Made by a program: the position numbers and the translations under genes. Shown one piece after another: positions 34,807 through 44,114 of a stretch of 64,000 bases of DNA (position 1 is the first letter of the stretch; every line of letters begins with the position of its first letter). Source of the stretch: JACVRX01 sp046726315. Its GTDB lineage: Bacteria > Actinomycetota > Actinomycetes > Jiangellales > Jiangellaceae. The DNA is taken from assembly GCA_046726315.1 (NCBI GenBank), contig JBKPAG010000001.1, positions 236,275-300,274 of the forward strand, in the 5' to 3' direction. The notes under the pieces were generated by a model. That model saw nothing but the letters and a program-made list of their open reading frames with translations. It did not search any database and was not told where the DNA came from.

Positions 34807-37599
34807 TCAGCCGCGGGGCTTCTCGCGCATCTCGAAGGTCTCGATGAGATCGTCGACCTTGATGTCGTTGAACGATCCCAGACCGATACCGCATTCGAAA
34901 CCCTCCCGGACCTCGGTAGCGTCGTCCTTGAACCGCCGGAGCGATTCGATCGCCAGGTTGTCGGCGGCGACGACGCCGGCGCGAATCAGACGGGCGCGCG
35001 AGTTGCGACGGATCGTCCCGCTGGTCACCATGCACCCGGCGATGTTGCCAAACTTCGACGATCGGAACACCTCCCGAACCTCCGCAGCGCCGAGCGCCAC
35101 CTCCTCGAACTCGGGCTTGAGCATGCCCTTGAGTGCGGCCTCGATCTCGTCGATCACCTGGTAGATAACCGAGTAGTACCGGATGTCCACGCCCTCGCGC
35201 TCGGCGAGCTGCTCGGTGCTCTTCGCCGCGCGGACGTTGAACGCAATGATGATGCCCTGGTCGATGGACGCGAGGTTGACGTCGTTGTCTGTGACGGCGC
35301 CGACGCCGCGGTGGATGATCCTCAGGTTGACCTCTTCGCCGACATCGATCTTGAGCAGGGCATCCTCCAGCGCCTCGACCGACCCGGAGACGTCACCCTT
35401 GATGATCAAGTTGAGCGTTTCGACCTTGCTGGCCACCAGCCAGTCCTCGAGCGTGACCCGCTTGCGCGCCTTGGCCAGGGTGGCGTTGCGCTCCATCGCC
35501 TCGCGTTTCTCCGCGATCTGGCGAGCCGTCCGGTCGTCGTCGGCGGCGAGGAACTTGTCGCCGGCACCCGGGACACTGGTCAGGCCGAGCACCAGAACCG
35601 GGCGGGACGGCCCGGCCTCCTCCAACGGCTGGCTGAACTCATCGAGCATCGCCCGGACCCGCCCATAAGCCTGGCCGGTGACGATCGCGTCGCCGGCATG
35701 CAGGGTGCCCCGCTGGACCAGCACGGTCGCCACCGGTCCACGGCCCTTGTCAAGGTGACCTTCGATGGCTACGCCGCGGGCCGCCATGTCGGGGTTGGCC
35801 CGCAGGTCCAGTGCGGCGTCGGCGGTCAGGATGACTGCTTCGAGCAGCTTGTCGATGTTCATCCGCTGCTTCGCCGAGACGTCGATGAACATCGTCTCGC
35901 CGCCGTACTCCTCGGCGACCAAGCCGTACTCGGTGAGCTGCTGGCGGATCTTGGCCGGGTTGGCGCCCTCGAGGTCGACCTTGTTCACCGCCACGACGAT
36001 GGGGACGTCGGCCGCCTTCGCGTGGTTGAGCGCCTCGACGGTTTGTGGCATCACACCGTCGTCGGCGGCGACGACCAGGATCGCGATGTCAGTCACCTGG
36101 GCGCCACGGGCACGCATGGCGGTGAACGCTTCGTGACCCGGCGTGTCGATGAACGTTATCGCACGGTCCTCGCCTTCGTGGTCGACGTGGACCTGGTACG
36201 CACCGATGTGCTGGGTGATGCCGCCCGCCTCAGCCTCGACGACGTTTGCGTTACGGATCGCGTCGAGCAACTTGGTCTTGCCGTGGTCGACGTGGCCCAT
36301 GACGGTCACAACCGGCGGCCGGGCCACCAAGCGTTCCTCTTCGTCCTCAGCCTCGAAGTCGATCGCAAAGGACTCGAGCAGCTCGCGGTCCTCGTCCTCG
36401 GGCGAGACCACCTGGACGTCGTAACCCAGCTCCTCGCCGAGCAGTTTGAAGGTGTCCTCGTCGACGGACTGGGTGGCCGTCACCATCTCGCCGAGGTGGA
36501 ACAACACCTGGACCAATGCGCCCGCTTCGCTGTCGATCCGCTCGGCGAAATCGGTCAGCGAAGCACCACGTGGCAGCCTGATGGTCTGACCGTTCCCGCG
36601 CGGAACCCGCACGCCGCCGATCGTCGGCGCCTGCATGTTGTCGTACTCCTGGCGCTTTTGCCGCTTGCTCTTGCGCCCACGCGCCGGCTTTCCGCCGGGT
36701 CGGCCGAATGCACCAGCCGTACCTCCCCGGCCGCGCCCACCCGCGCCAGGACGTCCACCGAACCCACCGCCGGCTCCCGGCCGACCGGCAAAGCCGCCGC
36801 CGGTGCCTGTGCGGCCGCCGGCACCGCCAGACCGACCACCGCGCTCTCCGCGCTCTCCGCGCTCGCCCGCGCCGACGCCGCCGGGACGGCCCGAGCGGCC
36901 TCGCTCGCCGGGACCACCGGCCCGGGGGGATCCAGGACGCGTAGGCATCATTCCCGGCGACGGCCGGGGGCCGGCGGGCCCACCGGCGCCAGCAGGACGA
37001 GGAGGCACGCCACCGGATGACGGCCGTGGGCCGCCGGTGCCGGGAGCACCCTCGGTGCGCGCCGGTGGCCGTTGCATGCCGGTGGTGCCGCCAGCGGAAT
37101 ACGGATTGTTGCCCGGACGCGGACCGACAGGGCGTCGTCCCATGCCGGTGCTCTCGGTCCCGAACGGGTTGTTGCCGGGCCGCGAACCGCCGGGCCGCGG
37201 CGCAACCGGCCCCGGCTTCGGCCCGGCTTCCGTTGCCGCGGCGGCCGGTCGCGCGAGTGCGGGTGGGGCCGCGGGTGGGCTCACCGGCAAGTCAACGGCG
37301 GGGGCGACCGGTCGCAACGCCGGGTCGGCCACGGGAGGTTCTTGCACGGGTGCGGTCGTACTGGCGGCCGGCGCCGCTTTCTTGGCTGCCGTCTTTGTCG
37401 GCGCTTTTCCAGCGGCTTTCTTGGCCGGCGGCGGGGGAGGCGCGTCTGCGAAGGCTTCCTTCAGCTTACGGACGACCGGCGCCTCGATGGTCGAGGACGC
37501 GGATCGGACGAACTCACCAAGGTCGCCCAGCTTGGCCAGGACGACCTTGCTTTCTACTCCGAACTCCTTGGCGAGCTCGTATACCCGGACCTTGGCCAC
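34807..37599 (-). CDS. infB: Translation initiation factor IF-2
   Basis: This is the GTPase that brings initiator tRNA to the ribosome. The 930-residue protein has an N-terminal IF2_N unit (VRVYELAKEFGVESKVVLAK), then about 330 residues rich in Ala, Pro, Gly and Arg, including a Gly-Arg repeat tract at about 215-320. A second IF2_N unit precedes the G domain. G1 GHVDHGKT is near residue 433; DTPGHEAF and NKVDLE follow. Domains II, III and IV (including ESLRRFKDDATEVREGFECG) complete the factor. GTG at 37599 has AAGGAG upstream. It is in the canonical nusA-ylxR-infB-rbfA order. Confidence 0.97.
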   Translation of the reverse strand: MAKVRVYELAKEFGVESKVVLAKLGDLGEFVRSASSTIEAPVVRKLKEAFADAPPPPPAKKAAGKAPTKTAAKKAAPAASTTAPVQEPPVADPALRPVAPAVDLPVSPPAAPPALARPAAAATEAGPKPGPVAPRPGGSRPGNNPFGTESTGMGRRPVGPRPGNNPYSAGGTTGMQRPPARTEGAPGTGGPRPSSGGVPPRPAGAGGPAGPRPSPGMMPTRPGSPRAGGPGERGRSGRPGGVGAGERGERGERGGRSGGAGGRTGTGGGFAGRPGAGGGFGGRPGAGGRGRGGTAGAFGRPGGKPARGRKSKRQKRQEYDNMQAPTIGGVRVPRGNGQTIRLPRGASLTDFAERIDSEAGALVQVLFHLGEMVTATQSVDEDTFKLLGEELGYDVQVVSPEDEDRELLESFAIDFEAEDEEERLVARPPVVTVMGHVDHGKTKLLDAIRNANVVEAEAGGITQHIGAYQVHVDHEGEDRAITFIDTPGHEAFTAMRARGAQVTDIAILVVAADDGVMPQTVEALNHAKAADVPIVVAVNKVDLEGANPAKIRQQLTEYGLVAEEYGGETMFIDVSAKQRMNIDKLLEAVILTADAALDLRANPDMAARGVAIEGHLDKGRGPVATVLVQRGTLHAGDAIVTGQAYGRVRAMLDEFSQPLEEAGPSRPVLVLGLTSVPGAGDKFLAADDDRTARQIAEKREAMERNATLAKARKRVTLEDWLVASKVETLNLIIKGDVSGSVEALEDALLKIDVGEEVNLRIIHRGVGAVTDNDVNLASIDQGIIIAFNVRAAKSTEQLAEREGVDIRYYSVIYQVIDEIEAALKGMLKPEFEEVALGAAEVREVFRSSKFGNIAGCMVTSGTIRRNSRARLIRAGVVAADNLAIESLRRFKDDATEVREGFECGIGLGSFNDIKVDDLIETFEMREKPRG

Positions 37600-37687
37600 T
37601 GTTCTCCTTCTCGGCCCGGGCGTCGGCTCGGACCGGCTAGGTGGTGCGCGTACTCATCGGTGCATGCTCATCGGGTGCCCATGAGTG

Positions 37688-38032
37688 TCATGTCTCCTTG
37701 TTCCGGTCAGTCGCCGATCCGGTGCCCCGGGCGGCGGCCACCTGCTCCTCTACCCATCGTCGCAGCGCCGACGAGTCGAGCGACCCATGCAGGCGCAAGG
37801 CCCGCGGGAACGCCCGACGGCGCTCGGCGAGGTCGAGGCACCGCGAGTCGAGGTGTAGGTATGCACCGCGACCCGGGAGCCGGCCGTGTCGGTCGAGGGT
37901 CAGCACCGCCACCATCGCCGGCCCGATGCCGTCCTCGACCGCTACGACTCGCAGCAGGTCGGACTTGCTCGCACGGACCCGACAACCGACGCAGGTTCGC
38001 ATAGGTGACCGGGGGGCCGCACGACGTTCCAC
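37688..38032 (-). CDS. ylxR: YlxR (DUF448) family protein
   Basis: This 114-residue YlxR-type protein is a probable RNA-binding protein encoded between nusA and infB, reported as a nucleoid or RNase P-associated regulator in some bacteria. The signature RTCVGCRVRASKSDLLRVV near the start and GRLPGRGAYLHLDSRCLDLA are present. GTG at 38032 gives the N-terminal length seen in relatives; ATG at 38002 (MRTCVGCR) is the alternative, and neither has a clear ribosome site. It starts 31 bp after the nusA stop. Confidence 0.88.
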   Translation of the reverse strand: MERRAAPRSPMRTCVGCRVRASKSDLLRVVAVEDGIGPAMVAVLTLDRHGRLPGRGAYLHLDSRCLDLAERRRAFPRALRLHGSLDSSALRRWVEEQVAAARGTGSATDRNKET

Positions 38033-38063
38033 TTCAGAGTTCCACGAATAGTCTACCGCCTGG

Positions 38064-39107
38064 TCACCTGCTCGCCGAGCCGGGCGGGGCGGCGACGTCG
38101 CCTTCCTCCGGCATAGCGGTCACGGCGCTCACCGGTTCGAGACCACCGCTGTCGGGATGAATGTCGATCCGCCAGCCGGTCAGCCGCGCGGCGAGCCGGG
38201 CATTCTGGCCTTCCCTGCCGATTGCCAGAGACAGCTGATAGTCCGGAACCGTCACCCGAGCGGCTCGGCCCTCCGCATCGACGACGTCGACCTCGCTGAC
38301 CCGCGCAGGCGACAAGGCGTGCGCGACGAGCTCGGCGGGATCGTCGGACCAGTCGACGATGTCGATCTTCTCGCCGTGCAGCTCCGCCACCACGGCCCGG
38401 ACCCGGGCTCCCATCGGACCGATACATGCACCCTTGGCATTGACACCGGGCGTCGTCGACCGGACGGCGATCTTCGTCCGATGTCCGGCCTCTCGAGCGA
38501 TCCCGGCGATTTCGACCGTACCATCGGCGATCTCGGGCACTTCCAGCGCGAAGAGCTTCTTGACCAGGTTGGGGTGCGTCCGCGACAGCGTGACGAGCGG
38601 ACCGCGCAGGCCCTTGCGGACCTGCAGGACAAAGCACTTGATCCGGCTGCCGTGCTCGTACCGTTCGCCCGGAACCTGCTCCTGGGCTGGCAGTACTGCC
38701 TCCACCTTGCCGAGGTCGACCAGCACGGCCCGGGGATCCCGGCCCTGCTGAATGGTTCCCGAGACGACATCGCCCTCCTTGCCGAGGAACTCGCCGAACG
38801 TGATCTCGTCCTCGGCATCGCGCAGGCGTTGCAGGATCACCTGCTTGGCGGTGGTCGCCGCGATCCGGCCGAAACCCTCCGGCGTGTCGTCCCACTCCCG
38901 GAGTACGGCTCCGGTCTCGTCGACCTCCTGCGCCCACACTGTGACGTGCCCGGTTTTGCGGTTCAGCTCGACCCGAGCATGCTCCTGCGCACCGCCGGTG
39001 CGCTCGTACGCGACGAGCAGCGCCTGCTCGAGCGCCTCGATGAGAAGGTCGAAGGAGATCTCCTTCTCCCGCTCCAGAGCGCGCAGGACCGACAGGTCGA
39101 CGTCCAT
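38064..39107 (-). CDS. nusA: Transcription termination/antitermination factor NusA
   Basis: NusA (347 residues) binds RNA polymerase and nascent RNA. The N-terminal domain is MDVDLSVLRALEREKEISFD; the S1 domain covers about 125-200 (GDVVSGTIQQGRDPRAVLVD); two KH domains follow (RSTTPGVNAKGACIGPMGAR; LSLAIGREGQNARLAARLTG). It has the short actinobacterial form without the C-terminal acidic repeats of E. coli. ATG at 39107 lies 4 bp after the rimP stop, so the two are co-translated. Confidence 0.96.
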   Translation of the reverse strand: MDVDLSVLRALEREKEISFDLLIEALEQALLVAYERTGGAQEHARVELNRKTGHVTVWAQEVDETGAVLREWDDTPEGFGRIAATTAKQVILQRLRDAEDEITFGEFLGKEGDVVSGTIQQGRDPRAVLVDLGKVEAVLPAQEQVPGERYEHGSRIKCFVLQVRKGLRGPLVTLSRTHPNLVKKLFALEVPEIADGTVEIAGIAREAGHRTKIAVRSTTPGVNAKGACIGPMGARVRAVVAELHGEKIDIVDWSDDPAELVAHALSPARVSEVDVVDAEGRAARVTVPDYQLSLAIGREGQNARLAARLTGWRIDIHPDSGGLEPVSAVTAMPEEGDVAAPPGSASR

Positions 39108-39111
39108 GGCG

Positions 39112-39597
39112 TCACTCCTCCGCTCCGTCGAGGCGGCGGAACTCGACCTGCACCCGCGCTGTGCCGATCCCGGCGTACGGCAAGCGTCGCGCCGAGCCGT
39201 CGACGTCGAGCACGACACCGGCCTCGTCAGCGGCCGTTATCCGGGCGACCAGCTCATCACCGTCGTCGAGCCCGACCCGCACCAACCGGCCGATGTTCCG
39301 CCGCCAATGCCTCGGCAATTGCAGTGGTCGGGCCACGCCGGGCGAGCTGACCTCGAGCGTGTAGGGGGATTCACCCAGGACGTTCGCGGCGTCCAGGGCC
39401 GAGGACAAGGCGTGCGACAACTCCGCGCACCGGTAGAGATCGACCCCGCCGTCCGCGTCGATCACGACGACGACTCGTCGGCGGCGTCCGGCGGACGAAA
39501 TCTCCAGGGCCTCCACGTCCACGCCGTGAGCCGTGCACACCGGCTCGACGACGTCGCGCAGATGATCGCGAAGGAGGTCGTGGCTCGGGCTGCTCAT
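39112..39597 (-). CDS. rimP: Ribosome maturation factor RimP
   Basis: This 161-residue 30S assembly factor has the N-terminal domain LRDVVEPVCTAHGVDVEALE, VVIDADGGVDLYRCAELSHA and YTLEVSSPGVARPL, the last being the family signature. An SH3-like C-terminal domain follows. ATG at 39597 is preceded by AGGAGG at eight bases; a longer frame to 39690 lacks a site. It heads the rimP-nusA-ylxR-infB operon on the minus strand. Confidence 0.94.
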   Translation of the reverse strand: MSSPSHDLLRDHLRDVVEPVCTAHGVDVEALEISSAGRRRRVVVVIDADGGVDLYRCAELSHALSSALDAANVLGESPYTLEVSSPGVARPLQLPRHWRRNIGRLVRVGLDDGDELVARITAADEAGVVLDVDGSARRLPYAGIGTARVQVEFRRLDGAEE

Positions 39598-39771
39598 CCC
39601 GAGAACCTCCTGGCTGTCGAGTTGTCGGTGGGCCGCATCAGGGTCCGTTGCCCGCCCCGTGATGGTCAGCGTACCCCCGGCTTCGGGCACAGACGATCAG
39701 CCGTGCCGTGCTGCGGCAACGCCTAGGACATCCCCCGCGACTGCGTCCACTGGGTGCCCTACCGTGGGCCC

Positions 39772-40335
39772 GTGCTTCGCTCATCAGGTGGGTCGGCGCC
39801 GGCTCCGTCCCGGCGGTCGGTGCTGATCGTCGCAGCCGCCGCGGTCACGGTCACGACGTGCACGGACCAGCCCGCCGGAAGGTCGCCCGGTGCTGCACCG
39901 TCTGCCCCGGATGAGCTCCTGCGCCGCGAGGTCGTCGCTGCCGAAGCGGACCTGATCACTCTCTATGCTGCCGTCAAGGCGGCCCATCCGGAGCTCGCCT
40001 ACGTCCTCGCCGCCGTCGAGAATCGGCATCGGCAGCACTTCGCCGCCGTGGCGTCCTCGGGTCGAGTCGCCGCCGCGATGCGCGCCACAAGAACCCCAGG
40101 TCCGGCCACGGAGTCTTCAGGTGCGCCCCAGGCTCCGATACCGGCAGCCTCGGCACCACCTGTCCCCGCCGAACCTACGGCCGCGCTCGATGCCCTGCGA
40201 GTCGCCGAAGAAGCGGCCGCGGAAGCCCGCCTCGGCGATTGCCTCCGCTGCGAGGACCCGACGCTGGCCGAGCTCATGGCTGCGATCGCCGCAGGAGAGG
40301 CGGCGAACGGCGTTCTGCTGCCATCGACATCGTGA
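39772..40335 (+). CDS. Predicted lipoprotein with ferritin-like helical core
   Basis: This is a 187-residue exported protein of unknown function. The N-terminus has an Arg-Arg pair followed by a hydrophobic stretch, SRRSVLIVAAAAVTVTTCTD, ending in the lipobox-like VTTC, so a lipid anchor at Cys (about residue 30) is likely. The mature part begins with helices of the pattern E-x2-LI-x-LY ... NRHRQHFAAV, which resembles the metal-binding helices of ferritin-like DUF4439 proteins. An Ala/Pro-rich linker lies at about 108-135. GTG at 39772 is chosen because it places the twin arginine at 20 residues. It overlaps the next gene by 4 bp (GTGA). Confidence 0.65.
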   Translation: MLRSSGGSAPAPSRRSVLIVAAAAVTVTTCTDQPAGRSPGAAPSAPDELLRREVVAAEADLITLYAAVKAAHPELAYVLAAVENRHRQHFAAVASSGRVAAAMRATRTPGPATESSGAPQAPIPAASAPPVPAEPTAALDALRVAEEAAAEARLGDCLRCEDPTLAELMAAIAAGEAANGVLLPSTS

Positions 40336-40754
40336 GCACAGTCGAAGCCCTGCAAGCCGTGCTCGCCGGCGAGCATGCGTGCGTCTACGGCTACGGCGTT
40401 CTCGGCCCGTATGTCGGCGAGCGCGACCAGGCGCAAGTCAGATCCGCATACGAAGCGCACCGATCCCGGCGCGACGCGCTCGCTGATCAGGTGCGAGCCC
40501 GCAGCGCGGAGCCGGTCGCATCCCTGCCCGCCTACTCCGTGCCCTTCCCGGTCCGCGATGACCAGACCGCAACGCGGCTCGCCGGTTTGTTGGAGGAGCG
40601 CCTCGCGCCGCTGTACGCCGACCTCGTTGCCGCAGCCGATAACCAGGCGCTGCGGGAGACCGCTGCGCGGGCGCTGGTCGAGACGGCTGTGCTGTCCGCT
40701 CGCTGGACCGGGCGCACCTCGCCGCTTCCGGGCCTCGATCCGCCTCGGGGTTGA
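40332..40754 (+). CDS. Ferritin-like DUF4439 protein
   Basis: This 140-residue protein of DUF4439, a ferritin-like family, is predicted to be cytosolic. The helices carry EALQAVLAGEHACVYGYGVL, YVGERDQAQVRSAYEAHRSR and LEERLAPLYADLVAA, with Glu and His spacing of the four-helix diiron type. Oxidoreductase or iron-handling activity is unproven. GTG at 40332 overlaps the stop of the lipoprotein gene, giving a coupled pair of an exported and a soluble ferritin-like protein. It ends 1 bp before the convergent sth stop. Confidence 0.78.
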   Translation: MSTVEALQAVLAGEHACVYGYGVLGPYVGERDQAQVRSAYEAHRSRRDALADQVRARSAEPVASLPAYSVPFPVRDDQTATRLAGLLEERLAPLYADLVAAADNQALRETAARALVETAVLSARWTGRTSPLPGLDPPRG

Positions 40755-40755
40755 T

Positions 40756-42167
40756 CTACAGGCCGAACCGGTCGACCGCCCGCAACTTGTTGGTGGCGTC
40801 CAAGGCGGCAACCTTGTACGCCTCGGACAGGGTCGGAAAGTTGAACACGGTGTCGACCAGGTAGTCGACAGTGCCGCCACACCCCATGACCGCCTGCCCG
40901 ATGTGGACCAGGTCGGTCGCGCCGGTACCGAACACGTGCACGCCCAGCAGATGCCGGGTCGCCGTCGAGACCAGTAGCTTGAGCATCCCGTACGAGTCAC
41001 CGACGATCTGGCCCCGAGCGAGCTCGCGATACCGGGAGATGCCGACCTCGTACGGCACCGAGTCGGCTGTCAACGCCACCTCCGTGCGACCGCAGTAAGA
41101 GATCTCCGGAATCGTGTAGATGCCGATCGGTTGGATGTCCTGCAACTTCGTGGCGGGCTCGCCGAACGCATACAGGGCTGCCAACCGCCCCTGATCCATG
41201 CTCGTCGCCGCGAGCGCGGGGAAGCCGATCACGTCGCCGACAGCGAAGATGTGCGGAACGCTCGTGCGGTACTCCTCGTCGACGGTGATCCGGCCCCGCG
41301 GATCTGCGGTGAGCCCGGCCGCATCGAGGCCGAGCTCGTCGGTCGTGCCCTGACGCCCGGCTGAGTACATGACGGTCTCGGCCGCAATGCGCTTGCCACT
41401 CGCGAGCGTCGTGACCGTCCCTTGCCGGCCCACCTCGACCTTCTCGACCTCCTCGCCGAACCGGAAGGTCACGGACAGGTCGCGCAGGTGGAACTTCAGC
41501 GACTCGACCACCTCAGGGTCACAGAACTCGAGCATCACGTCGCGCTTCTCGACAACGGTGACCCGCGTTCCCAGCGCAGCGAACATCGAGGCGTACTCGA
41601 TGCCGATGACTCCGGCGCCGACCACAACCATGGTGTCGGGAACGCGTTCCAGCGCCAGGATGCCGTCGGAATCCACTACCCGTACCTCGTCGAACTCGAC
41701 ATGGGTGGGGCGCGCGGGCCGTGAACCAGTCGCTATGACGATCTGCCCTGCCGTGACAACGCGGCGCTCCCCGCCGCCTTGGACCTCCACCGTGTGGGAG
41801 TCGAGGAAGCGAGCCGAGCCGATGATCAGGTCCACGTGATTACGGAACAGCTGCGACCGCACGACTCGATCTCCCGGCCGATCACATGCTGCGTGCGGGC
41901 CAGCAGATCCTGCACGGTGATCTCCTGCTTCACCCGGTACGACTGGCCATACAGCTCGCGCATGGACAGCCCGGTCAGGTACAGCACTGCCTCCCGCAGC
42001 GTCTTCGACGGGATGGTGCCCGTATTGACGCAGACACCGCCGACCATGTGCCGCCGCTCGATCACGCAGACGCGCTTTCCCAGCTTGGCTGCGCCGATCG
42101 CGGCCTTCTGGCCGCCCGGACCGGAGCCGATGACCAGCAGGTCGTAGTCGTACGTGGGCTCGTCCAT
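40756..42167 (-). pseudogene. sthA: Soluble pyridine nucleotide transhydrogenase, frameshifted
   Basis: This encodes a flavoprotein that exchanges reducing equivalents between NADPH and NAD. The N-terminal part (from ATG 42167 with GGGAGGGG upstream) has the FAD motif GSGPGGQKAA and GVCVNTGTIPSKTLREAV; the second redox cysteine of lipoamide dehydrogenases is a threonine, as in Sth. The C-terminal part has GAGVIGIEYASMF, VGDVIGFPALAATSMDQG and the dimer domain. The two parts are in different frames: after ...VIGREIE the frame runs to a stop, while RSQLFRNHVDL continues in the other. The whole locus is 1412 bp, one base short of 470 codons plus stop, so a single base is missing near 41864. Either a recent mutation or a sequence error. 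Confidence 0.88.
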
Positions 42168-42230
42168 GCTCGCCCCTCCCGGTGCCGACGCATCAAGCGT
42201 GACTGCGGTATGCGGGCCCGGCAACCCTGT

Positions 42231-44024
42231 TCAGTTGCGGCAGAGCTCAGCGAGGTGCGCGACTGCGTCGGCGACGGGCACCTGGACGCGCTCTCCGCTG
42301 CGGCGGTCCTTGACCTCGATCGTGCCATCGGCCAGCCCGCGACCGACGACGACGATCGTCGGGACACCGATCAACTCGGAATCGGCGAACTTCACACCGG
42401 CCGACACATTCGTGCGGTCGTCGTACAGAACCCGGACGCCGGCCGCGTCCAGGTCGGTTGCCAGCCGGTCGGTTGCCTCGACGACGGTGTCATCACGACT
42501 CGCAGCGACGATGTGCACGTCGGCAGGGGCGACTTCCCGCGGCCAGATGAGACCGGAGTCGTCGTGGGACTGCTCGGCGATCGCGGCGACCGCGCGTGAC
42601 ACTCCGATCCCGTATGAGCCCATGGTGACCGTGACGAGCTTGCCATCCTGGTCCAGCACCTTGAGGTCGAGCGCCTCGGCATACTTGCGGCCGAGCTGGA
42701 AGATATGGCCGATCTCGATGCCACGGGCGAGCTCCAGCGGACCTGATCCGTTCGGCGCGGGATCGCCAGCGCGAACCTCGGCCGCTTCGATGGTGCCGTC
42801 GGCGCTGAAATCCCGGCCAGCCACCAGGTCGAAGACGTGCCGACCGTGGATGTTGGCGCCGGTGATCCACCGGGTTCCCTCGACCACTCGTGGATCGAGC
42901 AGGTAGCGGATCTTCGCCGGAGCTTCTTCCCCCAGGTACTGGGTGGCTTCCCCGGTTTCGAACGACGCGGGTCCGATGTACCCGCGCACCAGGGTCGGGT
43001 GACTGGCGAAGTCGGTGTCGGTGAACGGTTCGACCTCCGCGGGCAGAACGGCCGCCTCCAGCCGTCGCACGTCGACTTCGCGATCGCCCGGCAGACCGAC
43101 GACCAGAGCCTCCCGGACCCCGCCCGGCTTGCGCAGGGTCACAACGACGTTCTTCAGGGTGTCGCCAGCGGTCCAGCGACCATCCGCTCGTGGGAACCGG
43201 TCGTTCGCGAGCGCGACCAGGGTTTCGATGGTCGGCGTATCGGGGGTGTCTTCGACATGCGCTGCCGGCACGTGGTCGTACCCAAACGGGTCAGGAGCCG
43301 GGGTCACGACCGCCTCGACGTTCGCGGCGTATCCGCCGGGCGAGCGCACGTAGGTGTCCTCACCGGTCTCGGCCGCCGCGAGGAACTCCTCGCTGGCGCT
43401 GCCGCCCATGGCGCCGGACATCGCGGCGACGATCACATAGTCCAGCCCCAGTCGGTCGAACGCACGGATGTAAGCCTCACGATGTTTCTCGTACGACCGC
43501 TGCAGTCCCGCGTCGTCGAGGTCGAAGGAATACGAGTCTTTCATCACGAACTCACGCCCACGCAGGATGCCGGCCCGCGGGCGAGCTTCGTCCCGGTACT
43601 TGGTCTGAATCTGGTAGAGCGAGAGCGGCAGGTCCTTGTAGGACGAATACAGGTCCTTGACCAGCAGCGTGAAGAGCTCTTCGTGCGTCGGCCCGAGTAG
43701 GTAGTCCCCGCCCTTGCGGTCGTGCAACCGGAAGATCCCCTCGCCGTACTCCGTCCACCGGCCAGTCGCTTCGTACGGTTCGCGCGGAATCAGTGCAGGG
43801 AAATGGACCTCCTGCGCACCAGAGCGGTCCATCTCCTCCCGGATGACCCGTTCGACGTTGCGGAGCACCCGGTAGCCAAGCGGCAGCCAGGAGAAGATCC
43901 CCGGGGCGACCCGGCGAATGTAGCCGGCCCGCACCAACAACCGGTGGCTCGGCACCTCCGCATCGGCCGGGTCCTCGCGCAGCGTCCGTAGGAACAGCGT
44001 CGACATCTGCAAGATCACGCGCAT
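42231..44024 (-). CDS. proS: Prolyl-tRNA synthetase (bacterial type)
   Basis: This class II aminoacyl-tRNA synthetase has 597 residues. Motif 1 lies in VERVIREEMDRSGAQEVHFP, motif 2 in YRDEARPRAGILRGREFVMK, and motif 3 in VTMGSYGIGVSRAVAAIAEQ. Between motifs 2 and 3 is the roughly 180-residue editing insertion that marks the bacterial (not archaeal/eukaryal) type and removes mischarged alanine. The anticodon-binding domain is C-terminal. ATG at 44024 gives MRVILQMSTLFLRTLREDPA; an upstream frame to 44114 has no ribosome site. Confidence 0.95.
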   Translation of the reverse strand: MRVILQMSTLFLRTLREDPADAEVPSHRLLVRAGYIRRVAPGIFSWLPLGYRVLRNVERVIREEMDRSGAQEVHFPALIPREPYEATGRWTEYGEGIFRLHDRKGGDYLLGPTHEELFTLLVKDLYSSYKDLPLSLYQIQTKYRDEARPRAGILRGREFVMKDSYSFDLDDAGLQRSYEKHREAYIRAFDRLGLDYVIVAAMSGAMGGSASEEFLAAAETGEDTYVRSPGGYAANVEAVVTPAPDPFGYDHVPAAHVEDTPDTPTIETLVALANDRFPRADGRWTAGDTLKNVVVTLRKPGGVREALVVGLPGDREVDVRRLEAAVLPAEVEPFTDTDFASHPTLVRGYIGPASFETGEATQYLGEEAPAKIRYLLDPRVVEGTRWITGANIHGRHVFDLVAGRDFSADGTIEAAEVRAGDPAPNGSGPLELARGIEIGHIFQLGRKYAEALDLKVLDQDGKLVTVTMGSYGIGVSRAVAAIAEQSHDDSGLIWPREVAPADVHIVAASRDDTVVEATDRLATDLDAAGVRVLYDDRTNVSAGVKFADSELIGVPTIVVVGRGLADGTIEVKDRRSGERVQVPVADAVAHLAELCRN

Positions 44025-44114
44025 CTCCGTCTCTGCCGGCCAGTCGGCTGACCGGGCGAGGATACCCAGCCGCGACCTGCCTGGTCCTGCGGATTCTCCC
44101 CGCGTGACCAGCAT

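Noticed and set aside
34516..37020. Long plus-strand open frame (over 800 codons) opposite infB
   Set aside because: It mirrors infB codon for codon; the minus-strand IF-2 is unmistakable, and the plus frame has no domain or ribosome site. High GC makes such antisense frames common.
41855..41875. Programmed ribosomal frameshifting as explanation for the sthA break
   Set aside because: No slippery heptamer, internal ribosome site or downstream stem is visible at the break.
40756..42167. Possibility that sthA is lipoamide dehydrogenase or mycothione reductase
   Set aside because: The redox-disulfide second cysteine is replaced by Thr (NTGTIPSK), and the overall sequence follows soluble transhydrogenases.
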